10,586 nucleotides of DNA from RGIG8748 sp045578205 (GCA_045578205.1 JAZNJU010000033.1:1-10586), one strand, 5' to 3'. Numbered from the stretch's first letter, positions 1 to 6,859 are shown. A program made the numbers and translations. The notes: a model not told the origin generated them from the sequence alone.

Positions 1-146
1 CCGGCGCGCTTTAATTTTTTATCATCTATGGTAAATCCCATGGGACCCACAAGGTGAAGTCTTGCACCTGTCACTGCACAGGTTCTTGCTACATTGCCTG
101 TGTTCTGGGGTATTTCAGGTTCTACCATTACAATATTGAAACTCAT
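1..146 (-). CDS. trmL: tRNA (cytidine(34)-2'-O)-methyltransferase TrmL, 5' part
   Basis: This is the N-terminal 48 residues of a SPOUT-class methyltransferase; the gene runs off the left edge of the window. The protein starts MSFNIVMVEPEIPQNTGNVA and continues through a RTCAVTGARLHLVGPMGF segment to DDKKLKRAG. The EPEIPQNTGN..R motif and the LHLVGPMGF strand are characteristic of the TrmL/YibK family. That family uses S-adenosylmethionine to methylate the 2'-O of the wobble nucleotide in certain tRNA-Leu species, as a knotted cytoplasmic dimer. The ATG at 144-146 is preceded by GAAAGGAA at a rather long spacing of about 13 nt. The gene lies downstream of the aminotransferase on the same strand, but a strong hairpin terminator separates them, so it probably has its own promoter or depends on read-through. 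Identification is firm; only about a third of the usual length of about 155 residues is visible. Confidence 0.9.
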   Translation of the reverse strand, partial: MSFNIVMVEPEIPQNTGNVARTCAVTGARLHLVGPMGFTIDDKKLKRA

Positions 147-256
147 ATTTTTACTAAAATTCCTTTCAGTATACAGTATTGCATACATTATACCATTTTT
201 ATACAGATAAATCAAGAAAAAAGAAGAGTTTGCGGAGTATCTTCGGTGTTGTTTAT

Positions 257-305
257 AAAAAAATGTCAATATCTATTTGGATTTTTTTCAAATAGATATT
301 GACAT
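257..305 (-). terminator. Intrinsic terminator of the aminotransferase gene
   Basis: A perfect 17-bp inverted repeat (arms 263-279 and 289-305, 9-nt loop) begins 7 bases after the aminotransferase stop codon, read on the minus strand. It is followed by seven T residues (A257-A263 on the plus strand). A stem plus U-tract in this position is a textbook Rho-independent terminator. The stem is AT-rich but long. Confidence 0.9.
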
Positions 306-312
306 CAGTAAT

Positions 313-1509
313 TTAAGCCTTGTTTTTTTGTCTGAATATATTTATTCGCTTTAATGCTTCTGTTATCTGTTCAATGCTGTATGCGTATGATATTCTCACA
401 TATCCTTCTCCGCCTTCTCCAAATGCAGTTCCCGGTACAAGGGCAACCTTTTGTTCTATTAACAGAGATTCACAAAATTCATTTGAGGACATGCCGCTGC
501 TTTTGATACACGGAAAGACATAAAACGCTCCCATGGGAGAAAAACAGGGATATCCCATCTTGTTGAGTTCATCGGTGATAAACTGCCTGCGGTTATTATA
601 TTCGCTTACCATAGTGTTTATTGCGTCGGTACCGTTTTTCAAGGCTTCAATTGCGGCGTATTGGCTCGCGGTGGGGCAACTCATGATTGCATATTGATGC
701 ACTTTGGTAAGTTGTTTTATAAGAGTTTTGTGTCCTGCAACAAATCCAAGACGCCATCCGGTCATTGCAAATGCTTTTGAAAAACCGTTTATAACAACCG
801 TTCGCTCTTTCATGCCGGGGATAGATGCTATAGAGGTGTGCTTGCCCTTATAGGTAAGTTCTGCATAGATTTCATCAGACAAAACCATAATGTTATTCTT
901 TATTACGATTTTCGCAATTTCTTCAAGATCTTCTTTTTCCATAATTGCCCCCGTGGGATTATTTGGGTAGGAGAGTACAAGAAGTTTGGTTTTTGGCGTA
1001 ATTTTTTCTTCAAGTTCTTTTGCAGTAAGTTTGAAATTGTTTTCAGGTTTTGTTTGAACAGTCACAACATCAGCACCTGCCATAACTGCACACGGTTTAT
1101 AGCACACAAAACTTGGCTCGTGTATTATAACCTCGTCGCCTGCCGAAAGGATTGTTCTCATAACAAGGTCAATGGCTTCACTTCCGCCAACTGTTACCAA
1201 TATTTCTGATTTATCATAGTGCAGATTAAACTTTTCAAGGTATTTGCTTATTTCTGCACGAAGTTCTGTAAGTCCGGCGTTCGAAGTATAATGGGTTTTC
1301 CCTTTTTTCATAGAAAGAATTCCTGCATTTCTTATGTGTTCGGGTGTTATGAAATCAGGTTCACCTACACCCAGTGAAATCGCATCATCCATAGTATTTA
1401 CGATATCAAAAAACTTACGTATTCCCGATGGTTGTATGTTGGATACGGTAGAGTTGATAAAGTCTGTTATTTCAAAATTATTATTTGTTTCAGAAATTGT
1501 GTTCGTCAT
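313..1509 (-). CDS. PLP-dependent class I/II aminotransferase (PatA/AraT-like)
   Basis: This 398-residue protein is full length for a fold-type I aspartate/aromatic aminotransferase. It moves an amino group from an amino acid to a 2-oxoacid using pyridoxal phosphate in the cytoplasm. Visible landmarks are GVGEPDF near residue 47, YPNNPTG at 181-187 (N184), SDEIYAELTY at 211-220 (PLP-contacting D212 and Y215) and the SKAFAMTGWRLGF block, where K245 should form the internal aldimine and R253 bind phosphate. R372 in GYVRISYA should bind the substrate carboxylate. The sequence resembles Bacillus PatA throughout, including SGIRKF near the start, HQYAIMSCPTASQ and GAFYVFPCIKSSGM. The substrate cannot be read from sequence; aromatic amino acids or N-acetyl-diaminopimelate are the usual options in this family. 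The ATG at 1509 has AAGGATGG about 9 nt upstream and a consensus promoter further up. The gene is expressed alone, given that promoter and the downstream terminator. Confidence 0.93.
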   Translation of the reverse strand: MTNTISETNNNFEITDFINSTVSNIQPSGIRKFFDIVNTMDDAISLGVGEPDFITPEHIRNAGILSMKKGKTHYTSNAGLTELRAEISKYLEKFNLHYDKSEILVTVGGSEAIDLVMRTILSAGDEVIIHEPSFVCYKPCAVMAGADVVTVQTKPENNFKLTAKELEEKITPKTKLLVLSYPNNPTGAIMEKEDLEEIAKIVIKNNIMVLSDEIYAELTYKGKHTSIASIPGMKERTVVINGFSKAFAMTGWRLGFVAGHKTLIKQLTKVHQYAIMSCPTASQYAAIEALKNGTDAINTMVSEYNNRRQFITDELNKMGYPCFSPMGAFYVFPCIKSSGMSSNEFCESLLIEQKVALVPGTAFGEGGEGYVRISYAYSIEQITEALKRINIFRQKNKA

Positions 1510-1548
1510 GTTGTAACCATCCTTGTTTTAAATACATTATATCTTCGA

Positions 1549-1577
1549 ATTATATACTGTTTTGAGAGTGCAGTCAA
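1549..1577 (-). promoter_or_regulatory. Sigma-A-type promoter of the aminotransferase
   Basis: On the minus strand, TTGACT (1572-1577) and TATAAT (1549-1554) are separated by exactly 17 bp. The -10 box lies 39 bp from the ATG. It matches the vegetative consensus at 11 of 12 positions and is the best promoter in the window. Confidence 0.9.
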
Positions 1578-1674
1578 GGGTAAAACCAAAAATAGTTTGT
1601 TAAATATACATTTTGGGCAAAAAATATACGGTTTGAACACAAAAAATCAAGGTGAAACAACAAAAAAATCGAAA

Positions 1675-3606
1675 TTACAATTTTTCTTGTATGATTTCCC
1701 ACACTTTGCTTATTTCAAGTCCCCGTCTCCAACTTCCAACCCCTGCAAGAGAGTATTTGTTTGCAAGTTCAACTCTTTTACCGATGGTATCTGTGTTTTC
1801 AAGCCAGAACACACAGTCTTTTCCGTCTTTTTTCCAAGATATTTTGTATTGACCGTCATCTTCAAGATAGGTGTAGGTAACATTATTTGAGTTTATAAGT
1901 TCGTATGCGGTTTGCATACTTATCGCTTTGGAAGAAGTTACCTTTCCGTTTTTGGTTTCAAAATATCTCATGTAAAAGGGGATACCCAGCACAAGTTTTC
2001 CTTTGTCAACTTCCACAAGTGTTCTCTTTATGGATTCCTCCGTCCAGTCGAGACTTGCCACGGAACCGGGTGTTTTGCTTGAAGCGTAGTATTCGTCATA
2101 TGCCATAAGCATTACGTAGTCGGTGTTGTCATTTAGTGAATCTCTGTCGTAACACATAGACCAGTTTGCGCTGGTGGGTTCTTTTCTTGTTATGTCCACC
2201 GATACAACAAGACCCAATTCGTGGAGCATAACCGAAAGTTCTCTTGCGTGTTTAGTTACAAGGTATCGGTTCTTTTCGTATATGTTTTCGAAGTCGATGT
2301 TTATTCCGTCTATGAGGTATTTGCAGGCGTATTCCGTAAGATAGGATATAGCGGTTTGCCGTGCATCATAGTTGTTGAGAAAACTGTGAGATGTCTGCGT
2401 TGAAAAATCGGTTTTGTATATCGGCCACACTTCATAACCGTTTTCTTTGGCGTAGTCCATGTATTTTCTGGTAAGGGAATTGTAGAATTTAATATCTCCG
2501 AGCAAGGCTTTGCTTTCTACCCCCAGATTTTCCCTCGACAACTGGAAAGATGAGGGCGATACGACATTCACTCCCTGCGGAGCATAATCGGGAGGCGAGG
2601 AATAAACCTCCCATGTGAGGTTTATTTTTTCGTCTTTTTTAAGTGACAGATTGTAGTTGTAGACATACAGTTTTTCACCAAAGCGAATCATATCAACTTC
2701 GTGAGTGGCAAGGTAGTGCCTTTGTCTTGTGCCGTTGGCATTTGTAACAACAAATGTTATACCGCCATTGAACACGGCATTTGCCAGGTAACCGTCCGAG
2801 GTGTAGGAGGTGAGGGTGAGTTTATCCGGGATTTTTTCTACTTCTGTGGAATTTGCCCGTATGCTGTTTTGCGACACGAGTTTCAGTTCAATTTCGTCCA
2901 GTGCTCTGCCTGTGGCAATGTCTTTGTTGAGTGAAACGGATTCTGTTTCGTTTTTTATGAATTCCTCACTGAGTTTCACTGCGTCATTCCTGTCTATATC
3001 TGCTTTTGCTCTCAAAAGTCTGGCGAGCATCACCGCACATTCTCCGCGGGTAGCGTTATTCTTTGGTTTGAATGTATTGTCGGAAAATCCTGTTATAATC
3101 CCTGATGACAGAGCAAGTTTCAGTTCATTTAGGTAGGGATAGTTTTTGCCTATATCTTTGAAACTGACACTTGTCGTGTTTCCTTTTGGCAAACAGCGGG
3201 ATATTATGAGCATAATTTCTTCTCTGGTGATTTTCTTGTCCGAAGAAAATGTGTTTTCGCCTGTGCCCATTATGATTCCTGCGTCAAATGCCGCATTGAT
3301 TTCCGAAAAAAACATATGTCCTTTTGGTATGTCGGAAAAAGTTGCCCGATTGTCCGATTGAAGTGCCAGAGTTCTGGAAATCAGTGCGGTAAATTCACCT
3401 CTGGTTATGTTGCTGTCGGGGTTTGCTTTACCGTTTGAACCTTTTAGTATTCCTGCGTTTATGAGTGTTTCAATTTCGCTTTCTGCCCAGTGGGAATCGA
3501 TGTCGCTTGCAAAGTAGTTGTTGTAGGAGATTGCTTTTGGTTTTGGAATGTTCGACAGTATAAAAACCGAAGCAACCATAAGAGAAATCAGTTTTTTTGA
3601 TTTCAT
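1675..3606 (-). CDS. SLH-domain cell-surface glycoside hydrolase family 18 protein
   Basis: This 643-residue protein begins with a Sec signal peptide (basic KSKK, a hydrophobic stretch to about residue 20, PKPKA at 21-25). Three SLH domains follow, at about 34-83, 88-138 and 147-198, each with an F/ID..HW-like start and a TRGE/TREE motif; they bind secondary cell-wall polymer. A linker of unclear fold (about 205-325) leads to a GH18 barrel from INLTWEVYSSPPDY (328-341) onward. The catalytic motif is DGINIDFE (433-440), with E440 the expected acid/base and D438 its partner. MAYDEY (501-506) and GVGSWRRGLE (622-631) are further GH18 landmarks. The N in DGxNxDxE is common in SleL/YaaH-type enzymes that cleave peptidoglycan N-acetylglucosamine bonds, so cell-wall remodelling is the likely role. 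The ATG has AAAGGAAT 11 nt upstream. No clear terminator follows the stop. Confidence 0.92.
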   Translation of the reverse strand: MKSKKLISLMVASVFILSNIPKPKAISYNNYFASDIDSHWAESEIETLINAGILKGSNGKANPDSNITRGEFTALISRTLALQSDNRATFSDIPKGHMFFSEINAAFDAGIIMGTGENTFSSDKKITREEIMLIISRCLPKGNTTSVSFKDIGKNYPYLNELKLALSSGIITGFSDNTFKPKNNATRGECAVMLARLLRAKADIDRNDAVKLSEEFIKNETESVSLNKDIATGRALDEIELKLVSQNSIRANSTEVEKIPDKLTLTSYTSDGYLANAVFNGGITFVVTNANGTRQRHYLATHEVDMIRFGEKLYVYNYNLSLKKDEKINLTWEVYSSPPDYAPQGVNVVSPSSFQLSRENLGVESKALLGDIKFYNSLTRKYMDYAKENGYEVWPIYKTDFSTQTSHSFLNNYDARQTAISYLTEYACKYLIDGINIDFENIYEKNRYLVTKHARELSVMLHELGLVVSVDITRKEPTSANWSMCYDRDSLNDNTDYVMLMAYDEYYASSKTPGSVASLDWTEESIKRTLVEVDKGKLVLGIPFYMRYFETKNGKVTSSKAISMQTAYELINSNNVTYTYLEDDGQYKISWKKDGKDCVFWLENTDTIGKRVELANKYSLAGVGSWRRGLEISKVWEIIQEKL

Positions 3607-3658
3607 GGCAGTTTAATTCCTTTCACATATTCGGGTAGCAAAAGTAATTAACGAAATA

Positions 3659-3667
3659 ATTATAACA
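3659..3667 (-). promoter_or_regulatory. Extended -10 promoter candidate for the SLH-GH18 gene
   Basis: TGTTATAAT on the minus strand is a perfect extended -10 element (TG-N-TATAAT), 53 bp upstream of the ATG. No good -35 hexamer lies at 16-18 bp, which is usual for extended -10 promoters. Confidence 0.6.
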
Positions 3668-3754
3668 CAATCTGATTTTGGGATATAGTATAAATATTTT
3701 CATTTGACGCCTTATTTTGACAAATTTCGCTCAAATTCTGTTGTACAATGAAAT

Positions 3755-3760
3755 AGGAGG
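3755..3760 (+). promoter_or_regulatory. Ribosome binding site fixing the start at 3768
   Basis: AGGAGG lies 7 nt before the ATG at 3768 and directly precedes MKKIIILL. It shows that the upstream in-frame TTG at 3717 is not the start. Confidence 0.85.
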
Positions 3761-3767
3761 GGATAGA

Positions 3768-4610
3768 ATGAAAAAAATAATAATACTTTTAATCTCTGTG
3801 CTTTTGATGTCGTCTTGCACGAGAGAAAAAATATATATTCCCGACGGTGTTTCGGTAAATGGCGGCGGGGAAGTATATGTCACATTCCCCCAACTTGCCG
3901 AGGGAGTCTGCGCACTTTTTGAAACCTCTGACAACAAGGATATTCTGGTTGGATGCTCGGATTCGGGAGACTTTTCGGCAGTCTATGAATTTTTAAAGAG
4001 AAAAGATGTCACAGATATACACTCCATTATACTTTTGTCCGACGGCGATGAGTATTCGGGAGGTTTTCAAAATCTGATTGCAAATGTCAAAGTGTCGGAG
4101 GTGTATCTTGGCGAATATTCGGCAAACATAGATAAATACAAAAATGCGTGTGCATACAATTCATTGGAAAAATGCGATTTGTATCTGGCAAGTGAGGGAA
4201 CAAGAATATTTGAAGAAAAAGGTCTTTCTATAGATGTTGTGTCATCTTCAAAAGAGGATGGCAAGGCAGTTCTGTCTTTGTACATTTCCTATGGCGAAAC
4301 GGCTGTTTTTTTTGAGGGAGACGGAACACTCGCAACCGAAGTTAAAATTGCCAAAAATATGGCAGATAACATTAAATCAGATGTATTTGTAGTTCCACAT
4401 TGCGGAGAAACGGAACTTCCTCACACGGAAATTCTTGATGAAACTAAGCCTGAACTTGCTGTAATCCCTGTGCATGGCGAAAAATATCCGTCTTTTGGAA
4501 ATGTTCGAAATTTACTGGATAGGGGCATAGAAGTTTTGCAAACAGACATCAACGGAACAATAACAGTTGTTATGGACGGAAAAGATTTTAAAAGTTACAG
4601 AGAAAGATAA
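3768..4610 (+). CDS. Lipoprotein with a degenerate ComEC-like metallo-beta-lactamase fold
   Basis: This 280-residue protein has a lipoprotein signal peptide ending LLMSSC, with C17 as the expected lipidated cysteine, so it should be anchored outside the membrane. The rest reads like the C-terminal metallo-beta-lactamase domain of ComEC/Rec2 proteins. ILLSDGDEYSGGFQNL (88-103) sits where the family has a THxDxDHxGG zinc motif. VFVVPHCGETE (206-216) sits where it has a PHHGS motif. KPELAVIPV...YPS (228-242) and VLQTDINGTI (256-265) match the end of the domain. The first motif has lost its histidines, the second keeps one (H211, then C212), and the HPS motif has become YPS. It may therefore be a non-catalytic relative that binds rather than hydrolyses. 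It is divergent from the SLH-GH18 gene, which may point to a shared envelope role. A TTGACA at 3717-3722 and TACAAT at 3744-3749 are 21 bp apart, too far for a convincing promoter. Confidence 0.72.
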   Translation: MKKIIILLISVLLMSSCTREKIYIPDGVSVNGGGEVYVTFPQLAEGVCALFETSDNKDILVGCSDSGDFSAVYEFLKRKDVTDIHSIILLSDGDEYSGGFQNLIANVKVSEVYLGEYSANIDKYKNACAYNSLEKCDLYLASEGTRIFEEKGLSIDVVSSSKEDGKAVLSLYISYGETAVFFEGDGTLATEVKIAKNMADNIKSDVFVVPHCGETELPHTEILDETKPELAVIPVHGEKYPSFGNVRNLLDRGIEVLQTDINGTITVVMDGKDFKSYRER

Positions 4611-4611
4611 C

Positions 4612-4645
4612 AAGAGGGTAGTCTCAAAAGTGAGATTACCCTCTT
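4612..4645. terminator. Probable bidirectional terminator hairpin between convergent genes
   Basis: A 15-bp stem (4612-4626 with 4631-4645, one G-T pair, loop AAAG) starts one base after the lipoprotein stop and lies 16 bp from the end of the convergent gene at 4661. Neither strand has a long T-run after the stem, so termination efficiency is uncertain. Confidence 0.6.
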
Positions 4646-4660
4646 TCAAAAATTGAAAAC

Positions 4661-5116
4661 CTAAAATGATATTCCCCAATTGTATATGAGCCAAGGTGAT
4701 TTTTTATTTTCCTTACAAAGGATATATCTCATAGTGTAAGTGCTTGAATGGTCTCTTTTCATTAATTGAACACTATACGTTGAAACTTCTGTTACTTCAA
4801 TACCTTTCAAGTAGGAAAAAGTGATTTCATCATTGGGAATTTTTTCTATATGAATTACTTCGTAATCAATATCACTATTAATTTTTATGTTTTTATACTT
4901 CGGAGCAAGAGTTAGTTTTAGCAAGTGCTTATCACTATTTTTGAGGAATTGAAAATAATTATCTAAAACCGTATCTGCAGATAATGACTGCCTTGTTGCA
5001 ATGTATTTCTTTGTTTTTAAATTTTCGAACACGGTTTTATAAATGACACTGGCAATTAAGAAGATTACCAATATAAATACAACAGCATACTTAAATTCCT
5101 TAGTTATTTTAAACAA
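4661..5116 (-). CDS. Small membrane-anchored protein, candidate immunity protein
   Basis: This 151-residue protein has one N-terminal membrane segment (about residues 9-28, AVVFILVIFLIASVIY) and a soluble domain expected outside the membrane. The domain begins DNYFQFLKNSDKHLLKL and ends SPWLIYNWGISF. That pattern is reminiscent of small NTF2-like DUF4829-type domains, but I cannot confirm the family. The start is an unusual TTG at 5116, chosen because AAAGGAG lies 9 nt upstream and the intervening ATG is followed by AAA and a stop. The start lies inside the end of the upstream truncated reading frame (8-nt overlap, stop at 5109-5111), so translation is probably coupled. The position after a broken tail and a repeat suggests an immunity protein for a lost RHS toxin tip; this is inference from layout. 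Confidence 0.75.
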   Translation of the reverse strand: MFKITKEFKYAVVFILVIFLIASVIYKTVFENLKTKKYIATRQSLSADTVLDNYFQFLKNSDKHLLKLTLAPKYKNIKINSDIDYEVIHIEKIPNDEITFSYLKGIEVTEVSTYSVQLMKRDHSSTYTMRYILCKENKKSPWLIYNWGISF

Positions 5117-5210
5117 CTATTTCATCTCCTTTATCCCTCAATGTGATAATATACATATTTCCACTATAATTGGATGCTTTTCTTTCTCCTTCAGGACCTG
5201 AATTTTGCAT
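5109..5210 (-). pseudogene. Truncated C-terminal tail after repeat A
   Basis: An open frame of 33 residues runs from an ATG at 5210, two bases beyond the end of repeat A, to a TAA at 5109-5111. It contains NSGPEGERKASNYSGNMYII and ends LRDKGDEIVV. It overlaps the TTG start of the following gene by 8 nt. The composition is protein-like, and its place matches the other tails that follow repeats in this window. The frame is closed inside repeat A by a TAA, so it is not fused to the peptide readable through the other copies. I read it as the remnant of a protein, probably a toxin tip, cut by the repeat. It could instead be a short leader that merely couples translation. Confidence 0.45.
5126..5132 (-). 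promoter_or_regulatory. Ribosome binding site for the TTG start at 5116
   Basis: AAAGGAG on the minus strand lies 9 nt before TTG. The nearer ATG gives only ATG-AAA-TAG, so the site supports the TTG start. Confidence 0.7.
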
Positions 5211-5211
5211 G

Positions 5212-5288
5212 TGCTGTTGGGGACGTGCCTCTTTTTACACGTTGATGTTGTGTTAAAACGTGCAAAATCGGGCACGTCCCCATTTGCA
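5212..5288 (+). repeat. Palindromic interspersed repeat, copy A
   Basis: This is a full 77-bp unit, from TGCTGTT to ATTTGCA. The outer arms GGGGACGTGCC (5219-5229) and GGCACGTCCCC (5271-5281) are perfect 11-bp inverted repeats. A second inner pair surrounds the loop. It is the most divergent full copy, with two base changes in the inner arms (TTTTTACACG and AACGTGCAAAA). A short echo of the right end, CCCATTTGCA, follows at 5294-5303. Left and right ends are defined by where the copies stop agreeing. Confidence 0.95.
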
Positions 5289-5313
5289 CCGTACCCATTT
5301 GCACACGTGGTCG

Positions 5314-5754
5314 TTATTCAAAATATTCACTTTTTAATATTAAAGTCTTATATTTTTCAATTGAGTTAAATGTATCTAAGATATCTGCTTTTACAATAAG
5401 CGAAACCAATCCAAATAACCAAAAATCATCATCTTTTGCTAAATTAAGAGCCTCAAAAACTGCTTCAATAAGATCCTTTTTTGGAATTGTAATTAGATAA
5501 TTGGTGATTTTATCTACACCTGGCCAATTAATATCTTGGTAATACCCTAAAATTGCAACTAAATTATTTTTAACAACATTATATGGTAATTCTATAAGTA
5601 ACTCTGCACATAACTCCCAAATAAATTTATTTGGTGTAGGGAATATAAGCCATGTTGGATTTTTTTCGGCACATGACAGTATTTTTTGTTTAATTGTAGC
5701 AGTTGGTTTTTGTTGGTATAAATACAAATGCTTTAAAAATTCTTTGATTTTCAT
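5314..5754 (-). CDS. DUF5071-like protein, probable immunity protein
   Basis: This 146-residue protein is soluble, with no signal peptide or membrane segment, and looks mostly helical. The stretch LGYYQDINWPGVDKITNYL, then a conserved-looking I...L and KDDDFWLFGLVSLI, resembles the LQDMNWP...DD.W.Y pattern of DUF5071, a small domain often found beside polymorphic toxins. The match is from memory of the pattern, not from a search. The ATG at 5754 has AAAGGTGG with 7 nt spacing. A truncated tail ends 15 bp before this start, and repeat A begins 10-26 bp after the stop. This placement supports an immunity role for a toxin tip that is now missing. The gene itself looks intact. Confidence 0.75.
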   Translation of the reverse strand: MKIKEFLKHLYLYQQKPTATIKQKILSCAEKNPTWLIFPTPNKFIWELCAELLIELPYNVVKNNLVAILGYYQDINWPGVDKITNYLITIPKKDLIEAVFEALNLAKDDDFWLFGLVSLIVKADILDTFNSIEKYKTLILKSEYFE

Positions 5755-5768
5755 TGCGTAACCACCTT

Positions 5769-5852
5769 TTACTGCTTGGATGCAGGCATTTGGATAGAAA
5801 TAGATTTCAGTAATGTTGTTAGATAGTGCGGTGACTCATTTGCATTTACTCG
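5769..5852 (-). pseudogene. Truncated C-terminal tail after repeat B
   Basis: About 27 residues (VNANESPHYLTTLLKSISIQ, then MPASKQ) are readable from the edge of repeat B to a TAA at 5769-5771, 14 nt before the ATG of the DUF5071-like gene. The frame stays open back through repeat B, but the repeat-encoded peptide is identical at other copies, so it is not part of the original protein. The likely reading is the last residues of a toxin whose cognate immunity gene survives next door. With so few residues this could be chance open frame. Confidence 0.45.
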
Positions 5853-5929
5853 TGCTGTTGGGGACGTGCCTCTTTTTGCACGTTGATGTTGTGTTAAAAT
5901 GTGCAAAATCGGGCACGTCCCCATTTGCA
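5853..5929 (+). repeat. Palindromic interspersed repeat, copy B
   Basis: This is a full 77-bp unit whose 63-bp core (5860-5922) is identical to copies C, D and E. Two staggered right-end echoes follow: ATTTGCAC at 5931-5938 and GTCCCCATTTGCA at 5939-5951. Such end duplications suggest repeated slippage or insertion at the same edge. Confidence 0.97.
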
Positions 5930-5983
5930 CATTTGCACGTCCCCATTTGCAAACGCCCTTGTCCTGTCCCAAACGGCTCCTTG

Positions 5984-6622
5984 TCACTCAAGTGGTTCAA
6001 AATAATATTTACCACTATTTAGTTTCACAGAACCTTTTATATCTTTTTTTGTTCCATCAGACAATAACAAGGAAAATGTAGCAGTTATATTATCCTCTTG
6101 AATGACTTGTATATATCCTTTGTTAATGGTGAATGGTTTGTTAAATAAATGATTATAATAATCACTGAAAGCGTTTTTTATTGTTACAATTTCAGGAAAA
6201 GTATTTAATTTTTCCGTACCGCCAATTTGATCATTACCATAGGTTTTTATCTTATTTATACATCCTTGGTTTAAATCAACATATATGCTACAGTATGCAA
6301 ATCGTTCAAAAGTGTAAAATCCATATAAATCACCTATATTTTTAAAATAAATCAGTTCCAAGTTGCCGTTAGATAGTGTTTCAAAACTTTCTTCGGATGT
6401 TGCAGAAAAAATTATTGTTCCCAAATAGCAATTGGGCAAATATTTTTGTGCTACTTTTCGGGTTTGCTTTTCTATTTCTGCCAAAGTGGTATTATTAGTT
6501 ATTGAATGAGTTACCATATGTGTTTTTGTTGGCATTGTCCACTCAGTAAAATAACTATGTATTATCGCTAGAGAAAAGTATAAAACCAAGCAACAAATTA
6601 GAGCCGTTAAAAGTTTTTTCAT
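5984..6622 (-). CDS. Membrane-anchored protein of unknown family, candidate immunity protein
   Basis: This 212-residue protein has an N-terminal signal or anchor (KK, then LLTALICCLVLYFSLAIIHS) and an extracytoplasmic domain I do not recognise. The domain includes C65, C110 and C120, a central aromatic stretch (LYGFYTFERFAY) and a beta-rich C-terminus ending GKYYFEPLE. The ATG is preceded by GAGGTG with 6 nt spacing, and its ATGA overlaps the TGA stop of the preceding truncated tail by 4 nt, a classic translational coupling. Repeat B begins about 32 bp after its stop. Coupling to a broken reading frame after a repeat is the same layout as its neighbours, so a membrane-associated immunity role is a reasonable guess only. 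Confidence 0.78.
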   Translation of the reverse strand: MKKLLTALICCLVLYFSLAIIHSYFTEWTMPTKTHMVTHSITNNTTLAEIEKQTRKVAQKYLPNCYLGTIIFSATSEESFETLSNGNLELIYFKNIGDLYGFYTFERFAYCSIYVDLNQGCINKIKTYGNDQIGGTEKLNTFPEIVTIKNAFSDYYNHLFNKPFTINKGYIQVIQEDNITATFSLLLSDGTKKDIKGSVKLNSGKYYFEPLE

Positions 6623-6687
6623 GGTAGCACCTCATTATAATAGTCAAAGAAAGCGATTGTGTATGCAGTTACGCGTTGGCCATATCC
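6619..6687 (-). pseudogene. Truncated C-terminal tail after repeat C
   Basis: Twenty-two residues (GYGQRVTAYTIAFFDYYNEV, then LP) run from the edge of repeat C to a TGA that shares ATGA with the start of the 212-residue gene. The stop/start overlap argues that these bases once ended a real gene co-translated with its neighbour. The upstream part has been replaced by the repeat. The original product cannot be identified. Confidence 0.5.
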
Positions 6688-6764
6688 TGCTGTTGGGGAC
6701 GTGCCTCTTTTTGCACGTTGATGTTGTGTTAAAATGTGCAAAATCGGGCACGTCCCCATTTGCA
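6688..6764 (+). repeat. Palindromic interspersed repeat, copy C
   Basis: This is a full 77-bp unit with the 63-bp core at 6695-6757 identical to copies B, D and E. It is directly abutted by a partial second copy. Confidence 0.97.
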
Positions 6765-6831
6765 TGCACGTTGATGTTGTGCTAAAATGTGCAAAATCGG
6801 GCACGTCCCCATTTGCACGTCCCCATTTGCA
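6765..6831 (+). repeat. Partial tandem copy C2 and end echo
   Basis: Bases 6765-6817 repeat the last 53 bp of the 77-bp unit, with one change in the loop (GTGCTAAAA for GTGTTAAAA). The left 24 bp, including the outer arm, are missing. GTCCCCATTTGCA at 6819-6831 is a further echo of the right end, as at copy B. Confidence 0.93.
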
Positions 6832-6859
6832 CTGAGTGAAATCATCGGTTGTTGTTTAA

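Noticed and set aside
54..302. Plus-strand open frame over trmL and the terminator
   Set aside because: It is antisense to the TrmL N-terminus and runs through the perfect terminator hairpin, so it is a chance frame.
838..1209. Plus-strand open frame inside the aminotransferase gene
   Set aside because: It is the antisense of well-conserved aminotransferase motifs and has no ribosome site or family resemblance.
3717..3749. TTGACA...TACAAT promoter for the lipoprotein
   Set aside because: The hexamers are 21 bp apart, outside the working range, so I do not list it as a feature.
3717..3767. TTG start 17 codons upstream of the lipoprotein
   Set aside because: It has no ribosome site and would bury the lipoprotein signal peptide, whereas the ATG at 3768 has AGGAGG 7 nt upstream.
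5853..5987. Conserved peptide read through the repeats on the minus strand (QMGTCPILHILTQ...)
   Set aside because: The same peptide appears at several copies only because the repeat DNA is identical. At copy E the RHS uses another frame and at copy A the tail frame hits a stop, so the repeat is not selected as coding.
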